Below are positions 49,801 to 61,800 of a stretch of DNA of 64,000 nt, piece after piece. The notes under the pieces are model-generated. The model was not told where the DNA came from, did not search any database, and saw nothing but the letters and a program-made list of their open reading frames with translations. The stretch lies in the NCBI RefSeq assembly GCF_015706575.1, contig NW_024037076.1, positions 8,032,777-8,096,776 on the forward strand. Reading direction: 5' to 3'. Both the position numbers and the translations under genes were made by a program. Each line of letters begins with the position of its first letter. Positions within the stretch are counted from its first letter, which is position 1. The stretch is from Patiria miniata (taxonomy: Eukaryota; Echinodermata; Asteroidea; Valvatida; Asterinidae).

Positions 49801-52800
49801 GTCTATGGCCATTTATTTACTAGTCTGCAGCTATTATGCACAGCGTCTGTCATACTGCAAGGGCGGATCCAGGGGGGGGGGGGCCAAAGGGGGCCATGCC
49901 CCCCCCCCCCCCAAAAAAAACCGAAACCAATTGTTTTTTTTTTATGTGACGTCGCAATAAAGGCAGGCAATGAGTACACCACCATCTTTTCCTCAAAAAA
50001 CATTGGCTAAAGTGGTCAGAAATTGCCTCAGATCGCACCACAGAGCATCGAGAATCCAAAAAAATGTCGGGGCCCTTAAGCAGGCCCTGAACCCCTGAAC
50101 CCCACGCCATAATTTTTGACCCACATTTTGGGAGACACAATTTTTTTTTGGCCCCCCCCCCAAATTGTGTTCTAGATCTGCCCTTGTCATACTGTGTCAG
50201 TGTCGAGGGTGTACTTGTTCATAGAGACCTTAGTCAAATTTCTTTTTGTTAAACCTCAAATTAAAAAGGCTATATAAACTGAGTGCATAGGCCCACATTT
50301 CATATTCATTTTGTGTAAATAGCAAAACATGTTTGTATATATTGATATTGACCTTTAATGAATTTGTGTGTGTTTACAGACATGGAATTACCGATTTAAA
50401 GACCGATGCTACCAGATCGAACTATTCAAACTGCCCTGGGCAGATGCTGTCAACAGGTGCACAACGACACCTGGAGCTCAGTTGGTTATCATTGAGGACA
50501 GGTGTGTTGAAGTATTGTTCAGTGGCCATGTCTGAATCCGGGATTTTGTGGCTGCGGCTATGCTTTTTACCCTTGTCTTGCTGTGGTAAATAGCCATAGA
50601 CCCTGACAAGGATTGCTGTTTTGCGGATACAAGCACACCTTCCTGACTAACTGTTCAACTAAGAAAGATAAATTTTGTGTGATTTCACATTTTTATATAT
50701 TGATAAAAAAAATCCAAATGCTACGTAGCCCTATTTCTACGCACTCGCCTTCAATTTGTTTCTGACAACGTGCACGCTTTGCAAGCGTTACCTGCACAGA
50801 TTATGGAGGGTCGAGGATATATGAAAACAAATTGGTCTGAACACTATTCAGGCCTGACCCAGTTCAGCACAAAGAGATTTGTTTTCAGACAAGCGAACTT
50901 TAGGTATTTAAATTTTCTGATGACTAGATTCTGGAGTTGTTCTGAACAAATGCAACAGTCAAACTTTTGACGTAGTTGACAGTCAAACATTTGACGTACG
51001 TGTAGCTGACAGTCAAACTTTTGACATAGTTGACGGTCAAACTTTTGACATAGTTGACAGTCAAACTTTTGACGTAGTTGACAGTAAAACCTTTGACGTA
51101 GTTGACAGTCAAACTTTTGACATAGTTGACAGTAAAACTGTTGACGTACGTGTAGCTGACAGTCAAACTTTTGACATAGTTGACAGTCAAACTTTTGACA
51201 TAGTTGACAGTCAAACTTTTGACGTAGTTGACAGTCAAACTTTTGACGTAGTTGACAGTCAAACTTTTGACGTAGTTGACAGTCAAACTTTTGACGAAGT
51301 TGACAGTCCAATTGTTTCAAACGTCAAAAAATTTGGGTAGGCACGACTCTGGAACGCCAGTCTAAACAGGTTTAAATTAACAAAAGCAATTGACCTCAGA
51401 CTTTATAAAGGAAAAATGCCGTTTCTTTCCTTCGTGGATTGTCTCTGACAGGATGGAGCTAGCGTACCTGAGCGGTGCACTGGGTAGTCAAGACGCGGCC
51501 GACGACTACTTCATTGCTTTTAGCGACAGCAAAGTTCCAGGTTTTTACCAGTGGACGGACGGCACGCCGATAATGTACACGAACTGGGGTGACGGCCAAC
51601 CCGGTAAGTGTGTATCTGAGCTCAATTCATCCATCCCTATAAACTTATCTGACAAAGAAAATGATAGAAGCCGTAACGCAGAACCATGCTCATGCACACG
51701 TGCTTTTAAAGATGAGGTGTTACAACTGATAATGTCAAACAAATTGACCGATATTGTTTCACTTAAACCGATAATGTAACAAAAAATGACGGATACTGTA
51801 GTAGATGTTACTACACTATCAGTCCATTTTTGTTACGTTATCGGTTAGGACTGATAATGTAACAACAATTGACTGATAGTGTAGTACATTTTACTACACT
51901 ATCGGTCAATTTTGTGTTACATTATCGGTTAGTGATACAGTATCGGTCAATTTGTGTGACATTATCGGTTGGTGATACATTATCCGTTGGTTACTACACT
52001 ATCAGTTGTAACATATGAGGCACACACATAAGATTTTTGTAAACCTATTTGTGGTTTAAAAAGTGTTGATTTTCACTGCATACAGCCAAAATATTATATT
52101 GTGTTGCCCTCATCCAACCGACCCAAAAAGTGCTGGAAATCTCTGGTCGTTTTTTTTTTTTCCACGTGAAAAGAATTAGATAAACTTTAACTTTGCTGTA
52201 AATGTTTCTTTGTAAATACCATAATTTAATAAAGCATGCCCCAAGCCTCAGCCTCATGTACAAAATACGGTCAATTCGAACTGCTCTATCAATTTGTACA
52301 TTGTTTTGCATTATTAAATTGTACATGTACTGTACATTGTATCGCATGCATGTACATGTACATGTCCACAGTATAGTTGGCGTGTGCAGTACATGTAGCC
52401 AAAACATTTTGTGTATGTTGGTAAAGGGGAACTGGTAACTGAATGGAATACATGTAGAAGAAAGGGCCGGGTAGGACTGACCGACCCTCTCATTAGTTCT
52501 CATGTAAGGGCAACACAACCGTTGTTTTTGGCCCAATGGGCAAGATATCATGAGAAAGTGTGTGCGGAGTGCGGTGGCCTCGTGGTCTGGAGCATTGAAT
52601 ACATGGTCTATAGGTAATTCGGCAGGTTGTGGGTTCGAGTCCAGCCTGTGGCTATGGTGTGTGTGCCCTTAGGCAAGGCACTTTATCACTCATTGCTTCT
52701 CTCCACCCAGGAGTAGATGGGTACCTGTGATGGCAGAGATATTTGCGATTTGAGTTTGGCTGTTTTGCGCCAAAATGGCAGCATCGAGCTGTACACTCCC

Positions 52801-55800
52801 CAGGGAGCTGAGATAGTATTTGGAATGTTTCATTGGCCGAATGAGCAGGGTAAAACTGATGAAGCGCTTTGAAACCTTATAGGTATAAATGCTATAGAAG
52901 CACCACATATTATTTGTCTTGCCTGTCGATATCCTGCCTGTATGTTGATTTTTTTTTTTACAGATGATCAACAGGGTCATTGTGTTGCCATGAACAGCGG
53001 CAACGACGCCGGCTACTGGGCGGACCGAAATTGCTCCCAGCCATATAACTTCATCTGCGAGATTGCCCGGACTGGTTACCCGACAATACCGCCCCCTGTG
53101 GTGGTGACACCTACGCCGCCAACAGATAACAATTGCGCAACGGGATGGGTGGGCTGGGGCAGTCGGTGCTTCCTGGTAGGCTATACACAGAGACATTTTG
53201 TGGACTCGACCTTTCAAAGAAAAGTTGATGTCACTGCATGAGCAATGATTACCAGAACCGGGTGTGTGAGATAACAAATGTGTGTGAGATATACCCATGT
53301 GTGTGTATCCCATTCCATGACATGCAATGAGCACAGCTAAAAAGGCACAAATCCCCAGCAAATTTTCCAGACATAACCAGTAGTGTTTAAAATGTCTAAC
53401 TTTTGACTCTCTTTCTCTGAGGACAGCTGGACAAAGAGAGGACAACAGGTTAATTGTTGTCCTCAGATGGACATATTTTGTCCTTGCATAATTATATACA
53501 TTTGTGTGCTTAGTATAATGGGCGAGTGTTATGATATAGGAACAAAAGGAAACACAATGCCTTGTCCTCGAATGTAAGGCATGACAATTTGTATACAATC
53601 TGAGGACAGCAAGACAAAAACAGATCAGCAGATTAATTGTTGTCCTCAGATGTGCATCTTATGTTGAGAATAGTCCTCAAATGTACGTATGTGCTTAGTC
53701 TATGGGAGAGTGTTACAATAAGCCCCAAAAGGAATCATAAAGGCCTGTTTGTTTTGCACGGATCTTGAATCAGATCTGGGATCTGTTCATTTGTTTTGCC
53801 TGGATCCCAATCTGGGTCATGGATCTCAGGTGTCGATCCTGAGAGGTTCAAAATGCCGACTAACGAAATGACTTATATTAATATGAAAATCTCCTTGTTT
53901 ACTGTTGGCTGGTCATGTGACTCAAGATCTGGATCAGGTGCAGTTTTAATAGACATTCATTCACGAGGGACCCATCACTGAATCTGTAAACTGTTTGGGA
54001 TGGTGCCAGATTATTTTATGATATGAGTGCGCTCCCAGACTAACTTTCAAATTTTTTAGGTTTAAATGTGGCTTAAAACATTTTGTTGCTTTCATTTCTA
54101 CTCGCACGTTCCAAAAATGAAGAGTTTACCTCACCTTCAATTTAATATGGCCGACTCGGGAATAAAGTCTATTGTTATAGCATGGTACTCTGGTTCGAAG
54201 GATCTGAGTTTGGATCTGTACTGAAACTAATGCTCCCAGTGCCTTGTACTAGTTTGTAGGTATTCTTCACTTTCCTTGCAAAATCCCCCCCCCCAAGAAT
54301 TCAGGTATCCGATCTTTTTTTAATTTCACGATGTAGATTTTTGAGTTGGACAGTGACTCCGCTGCAGTCAACTGGGACACAGCTAACAGAGAATGTGAGA
54401 ACATGGGAGCCACTCTGGCCAGTTTCCATCACCCTGATGAGGAGAAGTACTTGATAAGCAAGTTGTAAGTCAGGGTACCATACCACTCTGGGTTAAGATG
54501 TCGTCAGTTGTGGGAGAGTTTATAAGGGCTTAATTTTTCGTTTTTGGGGAGGTGGAGAGGAAGTTTAGTGCATTTGAATAAATCTTTGCTGTTAACTCCA
54601 CTTTAAACTTGATGGGGACCAACTATTTGTTGGGGGCTTTTAGAGGTACATATAAAATAAAGTCTGTCCCGAGCCAATGTGACCCATCAGGGCGGCGTTT
54701 ATCTCTGGTTTCAGTAGCATGAAACGACTGAGAATATTTCTACTCCCCCGGGATTGGATGCTAGTCCATCGCAGACTACTCCCCAGCTCCTGGGTGGAGA
54801 GAGGCAAGTGGGGGTAAAGTGGCTTGCCCAAGGACACAACATATGGCCAGCAGCTGGATTCGAACCCCTGACCCTCTGATCATGAGTCACGAACCCTCAC
54901 CACTAGGCTACACTCCCCACAAGAAGTTTTTCCCCAAAATTGTATGTTATGCTGTAGAAATACTTCGTTATGTTTGCATTTACTTTTTGTGTTTGGACTT
55001 GAAGTGGAATAAACCTTAAAAGGCCTCTCGCAGAGCCATTTTTACTTTTTGAAAAGCTAAATCTTTGGAGTGTTGTACAGGCACGTCTTACTGTCGACCA
55101 AAATAATGTACAAATTGAGAGTGATGGGTAAACAAGCATCAAGCACACTTGAACAGAAATATTGACTTATTTGGAACACCGCCAACGCAGGACTGGATAG
55201 CTCAGTTGGTAGAGCACCAGAGCAGCAACCTGGAGGTCACAGGTTAAAATCCAGCTCCGCTCAATTTCTTTATTCAAACTTATTAATATTGATATTGTGA
55301 TTTCTATGTTTCATTTATTTAGTTCACCGACAACTAACAGACGTTTTTGGATTGGACTGAACGACCAGCGTTTTGAAGGAGGTAGGGCCTATTTATGTTA
55401 GCTCACGATGCATCTTCTGTGGCATAGTGTCTTTTTTGTACACTCTGTGGGATGCATCGTACATTCTTGAGGCTGTCAAAACAAACGAGTGTTGTGTGGG
55501 TAGTTCAAAAAGATGAGTTGTTCCTTCCTGGCTGCAAGACCTCAAATTTATCACGGCAAAGTAAACATTAACTAGTGAAGGTTTGCGGTAACACCACATG
55601 GCTTTCTCTTTTTTATTAACATTTTTGGGACCCTGTGGTATTCGTTATTATGCATTCTACCATATCATTTTGATGCTGAAAACCTCGGGAATTTGAAAAC
55701 CCCCTTAAACCTAAAAAAAGCATATGTTGGAAGCAGGTCACATATTTGAAGTCCTTGTCTTTGTCTGTGTGTCCTCCTGTCCATCTTTAGGCTATGCATG

Positions 55801-58800
55801 GAGTGACGATACCCCAGTGGAGTACACCAACTGGGCTGCTGGGGAGCCCAACGATTATGGTGGCTGGGAAGAGTGCGTGGAGACAGACTTCAAGGGGGGA
55901 CGATGGAACGACCAAAGCTGCTGGGATCGACGCAACTATATCTGCGCCATACCCAAAGGTGTGATTTTGAAACTCGGCTGTGAACAATTTTGAACGTACC
56001 AATAATAATGATAATAATTATTACTTAAATAGCACTTTATACCAAAGGCTTCACATTTATTACCCCTGTTCATTAGGCCATGAGATCAGTGCATTGTGGT
56101 CTCTACCTTCACAGGTACCCGTTTATACCCCTGGGTGGAGTGAGACTATTGTAGTAAAGTGTATTGCCCAAGAACACAAGCACCATGCTCCCCATGTTCC
56201 TCAAAGTCAGGGTTGGGCTCCATCATACCATTGTACCACAGCCCTCTACAATACCCAAATGATTTCAGTTTGAAAGGTGTCATCTTAATAATTATCACTT
56301 TTAATTTTTATTCATAATTTTTTTTTTGGGGGGGGGGATGTATGTCAGGTTTCCCATGTCTTGCAAACTACTTTGGTAGCTGCTAGGAGCGCTACTCAGC
56401 AGCTATAAACCCGAATATGCCATTTAGCCAGGGATCACGCCTAAAGTCACAATGCTATCAAGCAACATCAGCAACGCTGTAAACGTAGCAAACAGCAAAC
56501 GGGGATCGCCATGAGAAGAACAGCTTTTTTGACTACCAATTTTTCAAGTAAACCACAATGGGAAACCGACTAGGTGCATTCGAATAATTATGTTTTATAA
56601 TTATTTAATCAGATTTGCAAATACAAAGCTGTTTTAATTGAATCAAAGACATATTTAAGAATAATATTTTTTTGTTTTGTTCTCTTTTTGCAGGGAAGAC
56701 GGTAATCACAACACCACCACCAACGATTGCTACAGGTGAGCATTTGGTTTGCAGTTGCATTCCAAAGTTGTCTTAACTCAAAAGCTTCTCTGCCTGTGCA
56801 GGTGATCTGGTCGTTACTCGTTTCATATTCAAGTTATTCTGATTTTGTTGTCAAGTTAAGCCAGGCAACCAAGGGAATGCCATTGTCACAGTTCATTGGA
56901 GTAGTTGTGACTTAAGATTGATCGACTTGTGATCAACTTGTGAGGACTTGTGATGACTTGCGAGGACTTGTGATGGCCTTGCGAGGACTTGCGAGGACTT
57001 GCGAGGACTTGTGAGGACTTGTGAGGTTTGTGGGGACTTGTGAAAACTTGCGAGGACTTGCAAGGACTTGTGAGTACTTGTTAGGACTTTTGAGGACTTG
57101 TGGGGACTTGTGGGAACTTGTGAGGACTTGTGAGAAGCTGCAAGGACTTGTGAGAAGCTGCAAGGACTAGCGAGGACTTGTGAGGACTTGTAAGGACTTG
57201 TGAGGACTTGTGGGGACTTGTGGGGACTTGTGAGAAGCTGCAAGGACTAGCGAGGACTTGTGAGGACTTGTAAGGACTAGCGAGGACTTGTGAGGACTTG
57301 TAAGGACTTGTGAGGACTTGCGAAGACTTGTGAGGACTTGCAAGGACTTGCCAGGACTTGTGAGGACTTTAAAACAACTTCAATTTTTTTTTCTTGCAGG
57401 TGACGACTGCGTAGGCTTTGTTGGATGGAAGCACCTGTACCCCAACTGTTACTACTTCAGCACTAAAGGGGACGGCTTGAAAGATTGGTACGAGGCGGAG
57501 GAGTTCTGCCATAAACAGAATGCTCATTTGGTCTCCATCCATGACAAAACAGAACGAGATTTTATCAAGAATCGGGTACGTTTATCATTCCCCCCCCCCC
57601 CCCCGAATCCCAAGATGACCTTTTTGAACAAATAAGACCAGAAGGAGGTGGGTTTAGGCCCCTGAGGATCAATTCAGGCATGCCGGCAAGTCGCGACTGG
57701 AGCGGGAGACCACACACGCGAGTGGCGAAACCACAAGACCTTTTCCAACTTGTCAAGAATTTCTTATGTTTTGTTATAATCTCGATTTTTGCTACCCCAA
57801 AAGGGTAGCAAAATTCCAAACAATCGGAAACGACGGAGTCAGCATTCAACAACAAAAAAACCCGCAGAACCACAATATCAAGGTCGAAAAGGCCTCGTGG
57901 CTTTGCCACTCGTGAGTGCTGACTTAATCTTTGCACCAGTCGCTTGCTGCATTCGCAGCTCCGCCGCTCTAAGCCACGATTGCCTTGGCGAAAGGCTAGG
58001 TCGGGTGTTACTTTTAAAGAGGATTCACGGCATGGCTTGCTACTGGATTAATTATATGTGGTAAAAAGCATGTTTTGGCCGCTATTTTTCAACAAAAAGT
58101 GATAGCACCCAAAAATGCTATTTTGATAGCACCCGCTGCAATGCTAGCACACATTTTCCAACTACAGGGTGCATACCTTGCCAAAAATCACAATGAGCAT
58201 TATTCCCCTCATTTGATATTATTCCCCTCATTTGAAATCGCGGGTCGACCTGAGGCCGGCTTTACAGTCAGGGGGGAACTTGTGCACGGAGCCCATACAG
58301 CTTCCTATTTCAAATCACCATCCCCAGAAAAAAAAAAATCTTATTTCATTTTTGAAGATATTGCAGTTTATTTTTGTTTTTCAGTTGCATTCCGTCGGGA
58401 AAATGGTAAGATACTGACATTTATTTTGAATAAATAATAAAAAAACTAATAATTTGCCACACTATGCTTTTTTTTTCGCTACAGATGGACGCATTTGTCG
58501 GTAATTACTGGTGTGGGCTTCGAGCAAACATCACACATCCTGGCAATCATGAGTAAGCGAACACCCAAAATTTCTTGCCTATTTGGTTTTGCTCTTTTTC
58601 CGCCTACATTCAGAGAACGAATTTTTAAGTGGAGCAAAATTTCAGCAAAGTGTAACAGCGTGGTGTTAATAAAAGTAAAAAAGTTAAATTGAAAAAAACT
58701 TGGAACATTTTCCTGAAAATGAATAAAACTGTTGCAAACTGCTTGCAAAGTAGATTGACCCTAAATATACAAGGTGAGTGAAAACGAAACCCAAATGTTG

Positions 58801-61800
58801 GGACTATATTGTTTTAGTTCTGCATGTAGCACATTCGAAAATCTAGGATATGAAAGCCCAATTCATAAGCTTTCTTTTAGTACTTTTCAAGTTACGGAAT
58901 TTTAAACACAACCACAGTTTTAAAGTTATGTCCACAAATCACACAAAAAGGTGTGCGTTCTTTCAGCAAAACGACAAAAATTCACACACATCCCTATAAG
59001 ATTTGTTTTCATTTTGCTGAAAGAACACTTACCTTTTCGTGATCTGTGGACAGAACTGTAAAACGGTGGTTGTGTTTAATTTAAATTGTGTTTGTTTTTG
59101 TTGTGAGTGATTTAGTTTGTGTTTGTTTTGTTTGATTTCAGGTGGTCCGATGGAACCCTCTTGGACTTGAAGAACTGGCAGGTCTTCCAGCCAGACACCA
59201 AGAACGGAGAGGAACTCTGCGTCCAAATGAGGGCCAATCAATTGAGTAAAAAGGCCTTTCACTTCGGTTTCTGTTTTCGTTAAAAAATAAAGAATTTTTT
59301 TTACTGTATCCATATGTGAGATCACCGGACCTCACAAAAAAGACTCGCAAGTGGCCTGGGTTACTTTTGAGTAATTGAATTTCTAACAAAACCTGCACAA
59401 TGAAATCTGTCCGCGGAATTGTCAAACTGAGTTTATTCCAAAGTAAACAGAAATGTTTGCCTGTTCCACTTCACTTGCTCAAAGGTTGTAGTATCCCTGA
59501 AACAGTCAGTGAAAGCAGCCAATAGATAATATAAAAAAAATGCATTTCAGTAAGAGACTCATGTTTTTCCCCTGTTTCCTTGTCCAAAGTTCCGTTCCTG
59601 ACCGGCCAATGGCTGGATGCCAACTGTGGCCTGGATGCCCGCTTCGTCTGCAAGAAGAACGTGGACGGCACCGCGCCCACCCACCAGCCCACCCCTGCAC
59701 CCACTGGAGGTTGCCCATTGGGTTGGCTCAAATACAACAACCGATGCTACAAGATCATGGGTGTGGGCGGCCAATCAGACCCCAGGAAGAACTGGCAGGA
59801 TGCCAAGACGGAGTGCATGAAGACGACGGGGGCAAACCTTGCCTCCATACACAGCATCGAGGTCCAGAGTAAGCAGCTCAAAACCATTTCAGACCGCTGT
59901 TCCCAAGCCACACCAAATCAAGTTGTCCTGAAGTTAGAAATTCTGTATAAGTCAACCGAGTTTGAAATTAAACTAATGGTTCTGGTAGCCATTAGTGATC
60001 TGCCATACCATAATGAGGAATAACCCCTACCTTTGACTTTGCAAGTTACATACATCATTTCGAGAGAAGTATAAAACGTTCTTCAGTTTCCAACTTTTGG
60101 AAATATTTTTTGCTCAACAAAAATGATACCTTGGCTACTCAAAAATAAGAAAAAAAACTATAATGATTGTGGCATATTTTTTTAAAGTGTACCCAACTTA
60201 AGGCATTGATTACTCGAAACATGGTTTTGGGGGACATTCCTCATTTTGCCACAGTAGGTTACAAAATTTAGTGGGACGCTCCCATGCCTTAGGGCCCGTC
60301 ACACATAGCTTTGGAAACCTCACGAAAGGGGAGTGCGTTATGTGAAACACTAAAGCAAGCCTTGAAGCATTCCAGTAATGGAGGAAAGCCAGCCCAGTAA
60401 TCACAACACATAGGCCACTTGGATTGGTCTATGTGAAAAGTTAAAAGTTTGAAACAGTCAGGGGCGACTGGTCGAAAGACTCGTTGAAATAGTCCAAAGA
60501 TCAGCTATTGCTGTGTTCCACATTTTGCACTCTGTATGTGCATTTCCAATGGGAATCAATTGGCAAACGTTGGCAACATTGTTTGTGAAAGTCATCCCAG
60601 CAATTCAATAAATGAAAAATGCAGATACATAATGTTAATTGTAAAGCGACTGATCTCTTGAACATGTCTTGCTCTTTTCATAACAACTTCACGTTCTAAA
60701 AATTTACCAAACTTTATCACAGATCAGTTTCCATTTCCCTCATGCGATTGTATTTTTACAATATATCTTGCGAGCGCAAGTGGAACACAGAATAATGTAG
60801 TGCGTCTGTGTCCCACATACCATGAGGCTGAAGGCGTGATAACGAATTTATCTTCAAGCAAACTTGACACGCAGTAAAGTTGGACCATCGCTTTCCACGA
60901 ACCTTTTAGCGGTTAGGGCATTCAGCTGGAATGTCGCTCGCATCTTAGAATAGCGCAATACGCAGGGCGCGATATGGACCGTGAAATACAGCCTCATATT
61001 ACACTGTTGTTGCCATGGATCGACCAATCAGGATCGCGATTATACAAGTTTACTTGAAGATAATGCTCACTATTCATATCCCGATTGATGTATTTGTTCT
61101 TCTCCAGCTTATTTGACTGCCGATATGATCGAGTCTACCGACGACGTGTGGATAGGGATGTCTGCTCTGGCTAGCGGCAGCAAGTTTGTTTGGACTGACA
61201 GCAGTTCCGTGGACTTTGTCAACTGGGCGGCAAACCAGAAGGATCAAACGGACTTTATTCAGGTTAATTCACTGGAAATTGATCGATCCTGTAAGCCCCA
61301 CCCCCATGATGTTTTGACCAATCACCAACCTTGTTTCCATGGGTACGATCTTGCTGCGCCATGTTGGTTCCCACTTTGCCTTGTGCGATCTAAACCCCTG
61401 GACCAGTATCGGTTTTGCCCTTCACCGACGTGTAAACACTGTATACTCGGTGTGTTACCTTCTGAGTGAAAGTTAGAAAAAAATCACTCGTGTGGGACTT
61501 GAGCCCACGACCTCTTGCTTTCTTGCTTGCGGGATCAGTTGGCTGGTTTGAATCTGATGTACATGTAGCAGCGGGTACCGCAATTAAATTATTCATAAGG
61601 TGGAATCTGCGTCATTGGAATTGTGTAATTTAAATGTGCCACTATTTGGGACATTAAAATTAGGACTGCAGTCGAAGTACTTTACGCGCGATGCAGTGTT
61701 TATAACGTTGAAATTTTTTGTGTGCGTGGAATCAGTTCTTTCAAACATGAGATTTCGATGTTGCCTTATTTAGCAAGGAGTTACATTACATGTACCTACC

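Noticed and set aside
50844..51320. Minus-strand ORFs of 158 and 120 codons with repeated KFDCQLRQ or VNYVKSLT peptides
   Set aside because: Created by a 24-bp tandem repeat in an intron; no start context, splice sites or neighbouring coding sequence on that strand.
52045..52551. 168-codon minus ORF
   Set aside because: AT-rich with GTACATGT simple repeats, no family resemblance, lies within an intron.
52690..53598. 302-codon minus ORF
   Set aside because: It is antisense to a well-supported CTLD7/8 exon (52964-53175) and a SINE; no domain of its own.
56893..57243. Minus-strand ORFs rich in SPHKSSQVL
   Set aside because: Product of the (GAGGACTTGT)n minisatellite in two frames, not a gene.
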